A DNA stretch of 64,000 bases, taken from NCBI GenBank assembly GCA_013375495.1, contig JABXKC010000008.1:1-64000 (forward strand), given 5' to 3'. The first letter of the stretch is position 1; each line of letters begins with the position of its first letter. This stretch comes from Promethearchaeota archaeon (GTDB lineage: Archaea > Asgardarchaeota > Lokiarchaeia > Sigynarchaeales > SOKP01). The position numbers and the translations under genes were made by a program. Shown here in pieces: positions 56,101-64,000 of this stretch. The notes beneath the pieces were generated by a model. It ran no database searches and had not been told where the DNA came from. It worked only from the letters and a program-made list of their open reading frames with translations.

Positions 56101-57021
56101 TTGATTGAAGATACAAGTGATTCTGGACCTGAACTCCAACGGGAAATTGTTCAATTCCAGTATCAGAAATACATGGCTTTCTTCTTTTTTATCTACATAG
56201 GTTCTTATTTAGCGCCAGTCATCGCTCTAATGTTTTACCTTTTTTTAGTTTTAAAACCCTACTTTTTAGAAGTAGATAGCTTCATTGTTGTTCTTACTAG
56301 TTATGATTCATTAATTATTTTTTTAACCCTTCCACTTGTGGTAATTGTCTTCTATTTATCCCACTTATTTTTCTTAGGAGTTTTTACGCGAATTCTGTGG
56401 AGGTATACTGAAAAGAAAAGTCCTACACGGGATGGCATAATTCCTCGCAATATTAGGTCAAAAACAGCTGATTATTACCATTATAGAAGCTTTATGATTA
56501 AATACGGAAAGAATGCATTCGTGAAAGGAATTTTTCCTTGGCTGGCTAATTGGTTTTTTAATTTTGTGGGCGCTAGCGTTATTAAGAAAGGCACAACTTT
56601 TGAAGAATCTGTCAGTAACGACCGACATATTAAAGTGGGAAAGAACTGTTATATTGGAGTGAATTCGGCATTAGCTTCTCACGTTGTTGAAGGGATTTTT
56701 GGCAACATCATCTACTTTCAAGTAGAAGCAAAAGATAACGTTACGCTTGGAGGATTTAACGTAGTTGGACCTGGAAGCGAGCTAAGAAACAACTCTTACT
56801 TATTACCGATGGCTGCTGCAACCAAGTATAACATAACTAAAGGAAACAGTTATTACTATGGTATGCCATTACATCGCATATTTAAGAAAAAGCTTATGGG
56901 TTATTTAAAAATTAGTGAAGACGATTTGAACAGGGCAGAAGAACTAAGAATTAGGCAAGAAAACGCGAAACTCAACAGTTCCAAGAAAGAAGAAACAAAC
57001 AATAAAGAAAAACTAAAATAA
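56101..57021 (+). CDS. Membrane left-handed beta-helix protein, module A copy 2
   Basis: This 306-residue protein is a tandem paralogue of the gene at 55143, with the same layout: helices, SPTRDGIIPRNIRSKTADYYH, and the beta-helix (KVGKNCYIGVNSALASHVVEG). The start is probably TTG 56101; the leader has no strong ribosome site, so this start is uncertain. It lies 46 bases from its neighbour and 6 bases before module B copy 1. It shares DNA-level similarity with the fused gene at 61183. Function unknown; an acyl- or glycosyl-lipid modifying role is a guess. Confidence 0.63.
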   Translation: MIEDTSDSGPELQREIVQFQYQKYMAFFFFIYIGSYLAPVIALMFYLFLVLKPYFLEVDSFIVVLTSYDSLIIFLTLPLVVIVFYLSHLFFLGVFTRILWRYTEKKSPTRDGIIPRNIRSKTADYYHYRSFMIKYGKNAFVKGIFPWLANWFFNFVGASVIKKGTTFEESVSNDRHIKVGKNCYIGVNSALASHVVEGIFGNIIYFQVEAKDNVTLGGFNVVGPGSELRNNSYLLPMAAATKYNITKGNSYYYGMPLHRIFKKKLMGYLKISEDDLNRAEELRIRQENAKLNSSKKEETNNKEKLK

Positions 57022-57027
57022 AGACGT

Positions 57028-57957
57028 ATGGGAAATAAAATGACAGAAGAAGAAAATGATGAGCAAAAAATTGTTAAGGACGATGATGAAATAGATGAGG
57101 ATACAGAATTCATTATAGATTTTACAACAAGTTCAGCAATAAATAGAGTTGGTTTAAAGTTCTTAGTTGTATATATCCCAATATTCTGGTTTAGTGGCAT
57201 TGCGGTCGCAACGTTTTGGTATGGGTATACCATCAGTCCAGTACCTTGGATAATAAAATTATTATTTCTACCTCTGATATTATTAGGTTTCAGTTTTCTA
57301 TTCATTTTTACTTGTTTCTTTTTTAGCAAACTTCTGCTAATTTTCATAAACTTAATTCACTTTCCTAAAGAGGGAATATTCCGGACTGAAAAGGGAGACA
57401 TGGATTTTGAGTTTTGGATCCTTAGAACCGAGATAAAGAAGATCGCGCTATGGTTAATACGAAATTGGCCTTTACCGTGGATTGATGTTATCGCTTTTCG
57501 CTGGTTTGGTATAAAAATGGACTTTTCAAGCCATTTAAACGACGCGTGGTGCGATGCTGAATTCATTACATTTGGAAAACACGTTACCATTGGCCAAGGT
57601 GCTGTAATCATGAGTTCAATGGTAGTAGGCAATTACCTCATTATTAAAAAGATTAGATTTGATGATTATTCGCTCATAGGAGGTCAGAGCACTATCGCCC
57701 CTGGAACGCATTTTGGTGAAGATACAGTGCTCGGGGCGGTGTCTACAACAACTTTAAATCAGGAATTAGAAGACGGATGGATCTATTCTGGAATCCCAGG
57801 AAGGAAATTAAAGCCTAACAAATATGCTGAAATGCGGAGGGACATCATCCAAAAAGTAGATGTTGACGAAGAAGAAAAAATCGAAACCGAGCACGAAGTT
57901 AATATTGACGAAGACAAAAAACACCTTTTTAAAAGAAGAAAGAGAGAGGATGATTAA
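57028..57957 (+). CDS. Membrane left-handed beta-helix protein, module B copy 1
   Basis: This 309-residue protein has two transmembrane helices (YIPIFWFSGIAVATFWYGY and LLFLPLILLGFSFLFIFTC) and a second type of hexapeptide-repeat domain: PLPWIDVIAFRWFGIKM, FGKHVTIGQGAVIMSSMVVG and SLIGGQSTIAPGTHFG. It corresponds to the C-terminal half of the fused protein at 61183-63111. A 41-base stretch (57523-57563) is identical to the fused gene. The leader GACGT before ATG 57028 is weak. Confidence 0.65.
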   Translation: MGNKMTEEENDEQKIVKDDDEIDEDTEFIIDFTTSSAINRVGLKFLVVYIPIFWFSGIAVATFWYGYTISPVPWIIKLLFLPLILLGFSFLFIFTCFFFSKLLLIFINLIHFPKEGIFRTEKGDMDFEFWILRTEIKKIALWLIRNWPLPWIDVIAFRWFGIKMDFSSHLNDAWCDAEFITFGKHVTIGQGAVIMSSMVVGNYLIIKKIRFDDYSLIGGQSTIAPGTHFGEDTVLGAVSTTTLNQELEDGWIYSGIPGRKLKPNKYAEMRRDIIQKVDVDEEEKIETEHEVNIDEDKKHLFKRRKREDD

Positions 57958-57958
57958 A

Positions 57959-58855
57959 ATGAGCGTTCCAAATTCTATGCGTATAGGTCCTTTTTGTGCG
58001 TCGGTCTTAGCAAAAAAAAAATACTTGATATTATACATTTTTTTGATTTGGATAAGTTTATTTCCCGCTATTTTGGAAATTTGGTGGTATTGGCAGATGT
58101 TATGGTACGAAATTCGACCACTACACTTTTACGTATTTCTACCCCTTTATTTATTCGTAATCTATGTTACAACTGTTTTTGCCGCCATCTTTTTCGCTAA
58201 AATTATATTATTAATCACAAACATTTTCCATAAACCTAGAGAAGGAGTGTTTCTTAGAGATCCTTCTGATAAGGATTACCGTTATTGGAGTCTTAGAAAT
58301 ACGATAAAAAAATGGCCCACTTGGCTCGCACATAAATTTCCATTTCCCTTCTTAGATAACATTTGTTTTAAAATGTTTGGGGTAAAAACTAAATTTTCTA
58401 ACTCCCTTTTTGAAGGTTGGGTAGATACAGAGTTTATGGAATTTGGAAAAAACGTAGTTGTTGGACAGGGAGCTATAATTCAATCTTCGGTTATCATAGG
58501 AAACCTGTTGATCATTAGAAAAACGGTTATCGAGGAGAATGTACGAATTGGAGCACATGTAATAATTATGCCAGGAACTCACATAGGAAAAAACTGTATT
58601 TTAAATACATGGTCTTCTACAATGGTAGGGCAGGAATTAGAAGAAGGATGGGTATATAATGGCGGTCCAGCAAAAAAATTTAAGAAGAATAGGTTTTTTG
58701 AGGACATCCCAATTGAAAAACTTACTAAAACCATTGGAGATATGGATGGATTATTTAAGAAATACGATGAACAGCGTGTCGCTAGAGTCCTTAAAGAGCG
58801 GAAATTCCTTAAAAGAAAAGATAAAGACGAGCCTACCACCATAGAAAAGGAGTAA
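57959..58855 (+). CDS. Membrane left-handed beta-helix protein, module C copy 1
   Basis: This 298-residue protein has the same second-type architecture: helices, the conserved HKPREGVFLRDPSDKDYRYW, SLRNTIKKWPTWLAHKFPFP, FGVKTKFSNSLFEGWVDTEF and beta-helix turns (FGKNVVVGQGAIIQSS, IGAHVIIMPGTHIGKN). I chose ATG 57959 because GAGAGG lies 9 bases upstream and MSVPNSMRIGP matches the start of its paralogue at 63098. It would overlap by 1 base or abut module B copy 1. The nitrilase gene follows after 2 bases. Function unknown. Confidence 0.66.
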   Translation: MSVPNSMRIGPFCASVLAKKKYLILYIFLIWISLFPAILEIWWYWQMLWYEIRPLHFYVFLPLYLFVIYVTTVFAAIFFAKIILLITNIFHKPREGVFLRDPSDKDYRYWSLRNTIKKWPTWLAHKFPFPFLDNICFKMFGVKTKFSNSLFEGWVDTEFMEFGKNVVVGQGAIIQSSVIIGNLLIIRKTVIEENVRIGAHVIIMPGTHIGKNCILNTWSSTMVGQELEEGWVYNGGPAKKFKKNRFFEDIPIEKLTKTIGDMDGLFKKYDEQRVARVLKERKFLKRKDKDEPTTIEKE

Positions 58856-58857
58856 AA

Positions 58858-59643
58858 ATGAAAATCGGTTACGTACAATCGTCTCCAATTTTTGGAGAAA
58901 CAACTCAAAACTTTGAACAAGTTAAGAATTTACTAGGTAATACTAAAGCGGATTTGATTGTTTTACCCGAACTCTTCGCAACGGGATACACTTTTATATC
59001 TAAAGAAGAAGCGGAATCCATGGCTGAAACTCCTAAAGGAAAAACTGCGGAATTTTTAATAAGAATAGCTAAAAGAACAAATGCTGTGGTTATAGGCGGA
59101 TTCATAGAAAAAGACGGTAATCACATATTTAATTCCTCTATGATCGTATCTGATAGCGAAGTTCTTGGCACATATAGGAAACTCCACCTTTATTACAAAG
59201 AAAAAGAGTGGTTTTCTCCGGGAAATAGACCTTTAGAAATATATAAAGTTAAAGATACAAAGGTAGGAATCATGATTTGTTTCGATTGGTTCTTTCCTGA
59301 GACTGTTCGAAGTCTTACTCTTCTTGGAGCAGAATTAATTGCTCATCCTGCTAATTTAGTTCTTCCATATTGTCAAAGAGCGATGACTATCCAATGTTTG
59401 GTAAATCAAGTATTTGCTGTAACTTCTAATAGGATTGGGAATGAAGCGAGAGGAGAAGATAATTTTACTTTTACGGGGGGAAGCCAAATTACCTCTTTTA
59501 ATGGTGATGTACTATCAACTGCGCCAAAGGATAAACCTTATATTGATTTTGTTGAATTAGATGCTAATCAAGCACGAGATAAAAACCTTAATAAGTATAA
59601 TAATGTACTTAGGGATAGAAGAACTGAGTTTTATTCTCTTTAA
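58858..59643 (+). CDS. Carbon-nitrogen hydrolase (nitrilase superfamily)
   Basis: This 261-residue cytosolic amidase-type enzyme has the catalytic triad Glu38 (VLPELFATGY), Lys108 (GTYRKLHLYYKEKEWF) and Cys141 (VGIMICFDWFFPE), so it should hydrolyse an amide or nitrile. Substrate unknown; omega-amidase and N-carbamoyl-type members share this signature. It has AAGGAG 5 bases before ATG and begins 2 bases after the module C gene, so it is in the beta-helix operon. The alcohol-dehydrogenase gene follows directly. Confidence 0.86.
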   Translation: MKIGYVQSSPIFGETTQNFEQVKNLLGNTKADLIVLPELFATGYTFISKEEAESMAETPKGKTAEFLIRIAKRTNAVVIGGFIEKDGNHIFNSSMIVSDSEVLGTYRKLHLYYKEKEWFSPGNRPLEIYKVKDTKVGIMICFDWFFPETVRSLTLLGAELIAHPANLVLPYCQRAMTIQCLVNQVFAVTSNRIGNEARGEDNFTFTGGSQITSFNGDVLSTAPKDKPYIDFVELDANQARDKNLNKYNNVLRDRRTEFYSL

Positions 59644-59662
59644 TAATAGATGGAGAGTTAAT

Positions 59663-60670
59663 ATGAAAGCGGCTGTATTCGACGGGCAAAATGTCTCCAT
59701 TAAGGAAGTACCGATACCAAAACTTGGAGATTCTCAAGTTTTAATCAAAATTAAAGCGTCAGGAATATGTGGGACCGATATAGCTATAGCAAAAGGGGAT
59801 TTACCAACGCCAACTCCGATCATTTTAGGTCACGAGTTTGTAGGTGAAGTCATAGAGGTCGGTAAGAAAATTAACTCAACCTGGGAAGGAAAACATGTCA
59901 CATCTGAAATTAATACCAACATCGATTTCAGCTGTTATTACTGTCAACGAAAGATTTTTTCCCAATGTATATCGCGCAAAGCCTTAGGTATAGATATTGA
60001 TGGTTCCTTTGCTGAATACATAGTTCTTAAGCCGTATTTGCTCCATGAAATACCGCGAAAGATTTCTTACAAGGAAGCAACGTTTATAGAACCTTTAGCA
60101 GCAGCGTATCAAACGTTCGAAATGATGCCATTAGCAGATGATGACAAAGTGATTGCGATCTATGGGCTTGGAAAATTAGGTTTATTACTAACCCAAGTCG
60201 CTTTAGTTAAAGGATTGGATGTTATAGCAGTTGATGGTTCAGAAAAAAAGCTTGCTATGGCTGAAAAGTATGGTGCAAAGCAACTAATTAACCGTTTTGA
60301 GGTAGAAAATATAAGTGATGAAATCAAAGGCTCAACTGATAATCTTGGAGCAGATATTGTCGTAGATACTACAGGTAATCCAGAAGCTCTTATAGATATC
60401 GTTGCTTCGTGTAAAACACGAGGTAAAATCCACATTAAAAGTACTCATGGATTAAGAACTCCAATCAATCTTACTGATATAGTAGTTCGAGAAATCACCA
60501 TTTACAGTAGCAGATGTGGTCTCTTTGATAAAGCAATTGAGGGATTAAGCTCTGGAGATATTAAAGTTAAAAATTTAATTTCCAAAATGTATGACTTAGA
60601 AAATATTAGAGAAGCATTTGCTGCTTACGATGAAAATCCAGATTTTATAAAAGCAGTTATCATAATTTAG
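59663..60670 (+). CDS. Zinc-dependent medium-chain alcohol/polyol dehydrogenase
   Basis: This 335-residue MDR-family dehydrogenase begins at ATG 59663 (MKAAVFDGQN). The longer frame from 59561 overlaps the nitrilase gene. The catalytic zinc ligands are the Cys in GICGTDIAI and the His-Glu in LGHEFVGEV. The structural zinc site is reduced to three cysteines (FSCYYCQRKIFSQC). The Rossmann site is IYGLGKLGLLLTQVAL near residue 165. The family oxidises alcohols, polyols or threonine with NAD(P). It is the last gene of the nitrilase group and converges with a YkgJ-type gene. Confidence 0.83.
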   Translation: MKAAVFDGQNVSIKEVPIPKLGDSQVLIKIKASGICGTDIAIAKGDLPTPTPIILGHEFVGEVIEVGKKINSTWEGKHVTSEINTNIDFSCYYCQRKIFSQCISRKALGIDIDGSFAEYIVLKPYLLHEIPRKISYKEATFIEPLAAAYQTFEMMPLADDDKVIAIYGLGKLGLLLTQVALVKGLDVIAVDGSEKKLAMAEKYGAKQLINRFEVENISDEIKGSTDNLGADIVVDTTGNPEALIDIVASCKTRGKIHIKSTHGLRTPINLTDIVVREITIYSSRCGLFDKAIEGLSSGDIKVKNLISKMYDLENIREAFAAYDENPDFIKAVIII

Positions 60671-61055
60671 TAAACAATATCTGTTTTTCTAAAAATCTAA
60701 CGATCTTTTTACATGTTTTCATGTTAGATTGTTTATTTCGATAAAACATTTCAGGTCTCGGGCAATCTTGGTCTAAAACACATATCTTTTTATCAGAATC
60801 GTATATTAAAGGATAAAAACGACATCCTTGTGGTCTTACGGCATAAATTTCACACAACTTAGTTATAGCGTCAAAGAAAACGCAATATCCATCTGTATTT
60901 TTTAATTGAAGCAGTCCATCTACAGTTTTTTTTACAAAATTGCTTGTTCGCAAGTTCTTAGGATCAGTTTTTTTAATTCGTTCAACATCCTGAGCAGAAA
61001 GAATCATTTCCGTCTCACGACAACAATTACCGCAATCTACACATTTGTTTTTCAT
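60660..61055 (-). CDS. YkgJ-family cysteine-cluster protein
   Basis: This 131-residue protein has the YkgJ (CxxCxxCC) pattern CVDCGNCCRETEM at the N-terminus, later GYCVFFD, KLCEIYAVRPQGCRFYP and a final CVLDQDCPRPEMF. These are typical [4Fe-4S]- or zinc-binding cysteines in the family. Function is unknown; several members are linked to lipid A-like or cofactor modification. It overlaps the dehydrogenase end by 11 bases in the opposite direction, a convergent tail-to-tail pair. Confidence 0.78.
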   Translation of the reverse strand: MKNKCVDCGNCCRETEMILSAQDVERIKKTDPKNLRTSNFVKKTVDGLLQLKNTDGYCVFFDAITKLCEIYAVRPQGCRFYPLIYDSDKKICVLDQDCPRPEMFYRNKQSNMKTCKKIVRFLEKQILFTKL

Positions 61056-61182
61056 AGTTGATTTGACTTTTCTACTATATATTCATGCTTAAAAAGGAAA
61101 AAACAAATTTTTTTAAACTATAAAAGTAATCTTTTATCTTAATTATAGTTTAATCGTCTATTATTTTTTGAATTGATAAACC

Positions 61183-63111
61183 ATGGCTATAGAGAGTAAA
61201 GCAGAGGTTTCTACTGAGTCTGAAGATTCTGAGGATTCAGAAGAAGAACCAGTTATAGAAGAAGTGAAAATGCAATACGACATCTATATGCTACTATTTT
61301 TTATTATTTACTATGTATCGTGGATCGGCCCCAGCTTTATCTTTATGTCGTATTTCATGATGGTTTTTCGGGAATATTTTTTAGAGGCTCCCACTTTTAT
61401 AGCTATTTTTACTGAATTAAATCCACTTTTAGCTTTACTTTTAATGCCTTTGATTATAATTCTATGTTATTTAGTGCGCCTTTTGTTCATAGGGGTTTCC
61501 ACAAAGATTATTTGGGCGATAACCGAAAAAATATCACCAACTAAAGACGGAATAATACCCCGAAACATTAAATCTAAGGCAGCAGACTATTATCACATAA
61601 GATCATTCATTCTAAAATACGGTAAAAGTATTTTTACAAAAGGAATCTTTCCTTGGCTTTCCAACTGGTTCTATAATTTTGTGAAAGCGAGTAAAATAGG
61701 AAAAGGCACAACAATCGAAGAGTCGTTAGTAAACGATAAATATATAACTATTGGGAAAAACTGTTATATCGGAGTGAATTCGGCACTATCTTCTCACGTC
61801 GTTGAGGGAATTTTTGGCAACATCTCCTATTTTGAAGTAAAAGCAAAAGATAATATTACAATGGCTGGTATGAACGCGGTTGGTCCAGGATCTGAGATTA
61901 ACGACAACAGCTTTTTATTACCCTTAGCATCTGGTCAAAAACATATTAAAATTGGGAAACAAGGAGAAGATGGAAAAAAAAATTTTGGTTACTACTTTGG
62001 ACTTCCCCTTAGGAAAATTTTCAAAAGAAAATTAAAAGACTATTTGGGCTTAAGCCCTGAAGACTTAGAGAGAAATGAGAATTTAGAAGAGGCAATTATT
62101 GCAATGAAAAACGAGAGAAAGTCAAAAACAAAAGAAAAGAGAGTTAAAAATATCGAAAGGGAAGATGTTGAAGATCTAGAAAACACAAGCGTAGACGATA
62201 CTAAAGACCAAAGAAAGGAAGAACCTATTGATATCAACAGCTTAACTAAAGAAGACCTTGCGGTTGATTTTACAACTAGTAGCGCTATTAGCAGGATAAA
62301 TATAAAGTTTTTAGCTGTGTATATACCAATCTTTTGGTTGAGTGGGTTAATGGCAGCAATATTTTGGTATGAATATACCAAAATTTTTGGACTCTCTACA
62401 ATATTATTTCTACCATTTGCTCTCTTCTTTATGATATACATCTTTATTATAGGAGTGTTGTTTTTTAGCAAACTGCTGCTAATTTTTATCAATTTATTGC
62501 ATAAACCTCGGGAAGGAGTATTTTTAGCCGAGATTGGTGATAAAGACTACGAATTTTGGATGTTGCGAACAGAACTAAAAAAAATAGCGCTTTGGTTTCT
62601 TAGAAACTCGCCACTACCTTGGATAGATGTAATTGCATTTAGATGGTTTGGTATACGGATGGATTTTTCAAGCCATTTAAACGACGCGTGGTGCGATGCT
62701 GAATTTGTAGATTTTGGCCGAAATGTCTTAGTTGGACAGGGAGCTACAGTGATGTCCTCAATGGTAGTAGGTAAATATTTGATAATTAAAAGAGTTATAT
62801 TCGAGGATTACGTTCTAGTTGGCGGACAAACAACTATAGCCCCCGGTACCATAATTAGACACGACGGTTTTATCGGTGCTCTGAGCACTACAACGTTAAA
62901 TCAAGTTCTTGAACCTAATTGGATATATTTCGGAATTCCAGCCATAAAGCTAAAAAAGAATAAATACGCCGCGATAAGAAGAGATATCATAACTAAGCGT
63001 AGCGTTGATGATGAGACGAAAATCGTGGAGACTACAGATGTTCATTTTGACGATGATAAAAAAGAATTCATAAAAATAGGAGATTCGGAGGATAAACATG
63101 TCAATTCCTAG
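61183..63111 (+). CDS. Fused module A-B membrane beta-helix protein
   Basis: This 642-residue protein is the A module (residues 1-300, with IIPRNIKSKAADYYHIRSF and IGVNSALSSHVVEG) joined to the B module (370-642, with FSSHLNDAWCDAEF and LVGGQTTIAPG) by a charged linker (KSKTKEKRVKNIEREDVED). In the first array the same two modules are separate genes. The total length and order resemble the complete terminal domain of Pls/PosA-family synthetases. It overlaps the following module C gene by 14 bases (ATG 63098). Probably a single envelope-associated complex. Confidence 0.7.
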   Translation: MAIESKAEVSTESEDSEDSEEEPVIEEVKMQYDIYMLLFFIIYYVSWIGPSFIFMSYFMMVFREYFLEAPTFIAIFTELNPLLALLLMPLIIILCYLVRLLFIGVSTKIIWAITEKISPTKDGIIPRNIKSKAADYYHIRSFILKYGKSIFTKGIFPWLSNWFYNFVKASKIGKGTTIEESLVNDKYITIGKNCYIGVNSALSSHVVEGIFGNISYFEVKAKDNITMAGMNAVGPGSEINDNSFLLPLASGQKHIKIGKQGEDGKKNFGYYFGLPLRKIFKRKLKDYLGLSPEDLERNENLEEAIIAMKNERKSKTKEKRVKNIEREDVEDLENTSVDDTKDQRKEEPIDINSLTKEDLAVDFTTSSAISRINIKFLAVYIPIFWLSGLMAAIFWYEYTKIFGLSTILFLPFALFFMIYIFIIGVLFFSKLLLIFINLLHKPREGVFLAEIGDKDYEFWMLRTELKKIALWFLRNSPLPWIDVIAFRWFGIRMDFSSHLNDAWCDAEFVDFGRNVLVGQGATVMSSMVVGKYLIIKRVIFEDYVLVGGQTTIAPGTIIRHDGFIGALSTTTLNQVLEPNWIYFGIPAIKLKKNKYAAIRRDIITKRSVDDETKIVETTDVHFDDDKKEFIKIGDSEDKHVNS

Positions 63112-64000
63112 TAGCTTGCGCGTTGGACCTCTTGTACCAACTGTTCTGATAAAGAAGAGGTATTTAATGTTTTACTTTGTAATCGTGTGGTTCAGTTTTA
63201 TTCCACTTTTCTTGGAATTATGGGTCTATTGGCAACTTCTGTGGAATTATTCTAGACCGATTCACTTCTACACTTTCCTACCACTCCTAATTATTCCTAT
63301 GTACTTAACGTTTGTTTTTAGCGCGACTTTTATTGCTAAAATATTTCTTTTAATCGTTAATGCAATCCACAAACCCAGGACCGGTATATTTATAAGACAT
63401 CCAAGCGATAAAGATTACCGTTATTGGTGTATGAGGAATGTTATAAAAAGATGGCCATTTTGGCTCAGTCATAGATTTCCCTTCCCTTTTTTGAATAATA
63501 TTTGTTTCAAAGTATTTGGGGTTAAAACTAAATTTTCAAATTCTCTTTTTGAGGGTTGGGTGGATACAGAGTTCATAGAGTTCGGCTCTAACGTCGTTAT
63601 CGGTCAAGGAACTATAGTACAGTCTTCCATGATAATCGGAAATCTTCTTATCATAAAGAAAACAGTAATAGAAGACGATGTTAGGATTGGATCTCACGCA
63701 ATTGTTATGCCCGGAACGCACATCAAAAAAAGAAGCGTATTAGCAAGTAATTCAGTTACTACAGTAGACCAAAAGCTCGATGAGGGCTATATATATGTTG
63801 GAGTTCCAGCAAAGGAATTGAAAAAAAATTATTTCTTTGAAGATGGTTTACAAGATAAACTCGGTCAAGTTGAAGACGTGGAAGCGTTAAGAGAGAAATA
63901 CGAAAAAATGTATCTGAAGCGCTACGATGTAAAAGAAAAGTTCAAAGAAAGAAGAGAGAAGAAAAAAAAGACGAAAGCGCAAGAGCAATATTGGTATGGG
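63098..64000 (+). CDS. Module C copy 2, beta-helix protein (3' end outside window)
   Basis: The frame from ATG 63098 (GGAGGAT 6 bases upstream) stays open for 301 codons to the window edge. The N-terminus MSIPSSLRVGPLVPTVL pairs with MSVPNSMRIGP of module C copy 1, followed by HKPRTGIFIRHPSDKDYRYW, FSNSLFEGWVDTEF and IGSHAIVMPGTHI. It is the downstream partner of the fused A-B protein. The basic tail (KERREKKKKTKAQEQ) is longer than the tail seen in copy 1. Confidence 0.68.
   Translation, partial: MSIPSSLRVGPLVPTVLIKKRYLMFYFVIVWFSFIPLFLELWVYWQLLWNYSRPIHFYTFLPLLIIPMYLTFVFSATFIAKIFLLIVNAIHKPRTGIFIRHPSDKDYRYWCMRNVIKRWPFWLSHRFPFPFLNNICFKVFGVKTKFSNSLFEGWVDTEFIEFGSNVVIGQGTIVQSSMIIGNLLIIKKTVIEDDVRIGSHAIVMPGTHIKKRSVLASNSVTTVDQKLDEGYIYVGVPAKELKKNYFFEDGLQDKLGQVEDVEALREKYEKMYLKRYDVKEKFKERREKKKKTKAQEQYWYG

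Noticed and set aside
57523..57563. Exact repeat as a possible mobile element or attachment site
   Set aside because: Both copies lie in the same reading frame of homologous proteins, with no terminal repeats or target duplication, so paralogy explains it.
62040..62492. 150-codon minus-strand frame inside the fused beta-helix gene
   Set aside because: It is antisense to a conserved protein and is serine- and isoleucine-rich without motifs.
1..64000. tRNA, rRNA, CRISPR array or insertion sequence
   Set aside because: I saw no G/C-rich cloverleaf, no regular spaced repeats, and no transposase or integrase gene. A dedicated tRNA or repeat search could still find a short element.

Overview
This 64 kb window is AT-rich, densely coded DNA from an archaeon. 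Archaeal markers are a tungsten/molybdenum formylmethanofuran dehydrogenase cluster, a formaldehyde-activating-enzyme domain, an MtrH-family methyltransferase, ferredoxin-linked 2-oxoacid oxidoreductase, TreT trehalose synthase, a C-terminally anchored sugar-binding protein, TATA-like promoter elements and bare T-tract terminators. These sit beside genes of bacterial flavour: a PlsY-type acyltransferase, SagB-type nitroreductase, haloalkane-dehalogenase-like hydrolase, CrtI-type flavoproteins and proteins resembling NRPS terminal domains. The mix fits an Asgard (Promethearchaeota, Lokiarchaeia-like) genome, but no eukaryotic signature protein in the window proves this. I see no rRNA, tRNA, CRISPR array, insertion sequence or prophage.

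Layout. 1-2.8 kb: the end of an electron-bifurcation-type cluster (FdhB/FrhB-like Fe-S protein, AsrA/FlxB-like and AsrB/FlxA-like subunits). 2.9-5.3 kb: small single genes (HAD phosphatase, DUF1499, SagB-type nitroreductase). 5.5-8.4 kb: a corrinoid protein, a UroD-fold methyltransferase and an MtrH-like methyltransferase, which together look like a route from a methylated substrate to tetrahydromethanopterin. 8.4-11.7 kb: YyaL/thioredoxin-domain protein, nitroreductase and peroxiredoxin on the minus strand. 12.4-15.2 kb: an aldolase (DapA family) fused to Fae, with an unrecognised 427-residue partner. 15.4-17.7 kb: UDP-glucose dehydrogenase and two small proteins. 17.7-27.5 kb: a probable lipid/isoprenoid locus with three CrtI-like flavoproteins (two carrying a DPYD/GltD-type Fe-S extension), a GT87-like membrane glycosyltransferase and a PlsY-polyprenol-kinase-like fusion. 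27.7-30.2 kb: KorAB. 30.3-36.6 kb: TreT divergent from a trehalose/maltose-type ABC transporter with a single fused permease. 37.4-40.9 kb: fwdGFDBC without fwdA; FdhD follows at 42.1 kb. 43-50.8 kb: membrane/zinc-ribbon proteins, beta-CASP nuclease, HdrB, hydrolase, SAM methyltransferase and an e-MtaB-type methylthiotransferase. 50.9-54.9 kb: a possible LURP-one-like protein and B12-dependent ribonucleotide reductase. 55.1-64 kb: two paralogous arrays of membrane-bound left-handed beta-helix proteins, separated by a nitrilase, a zinc alcohol dehydrogenase and a YkgJ-type protein.

Together the genes describe an anaerobe using tetrahydromethanopterin-linked C1 chemistry (Fwd, Fae, MtrH, corrinoid proteins), ferredoxin/Hdr-type electron flow (KorAB, HdrB, Flx-like subunits) and B12 cofactors (methyltransferases, class II RNR). 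The strongest candidates for new biology are the aldolase-Fae fusion with its unknown partner, the PlsY-kinase fusion with neighbouring Fe-S/CrtI flavoproteins, and the split/fused beta-helix protein arrays.
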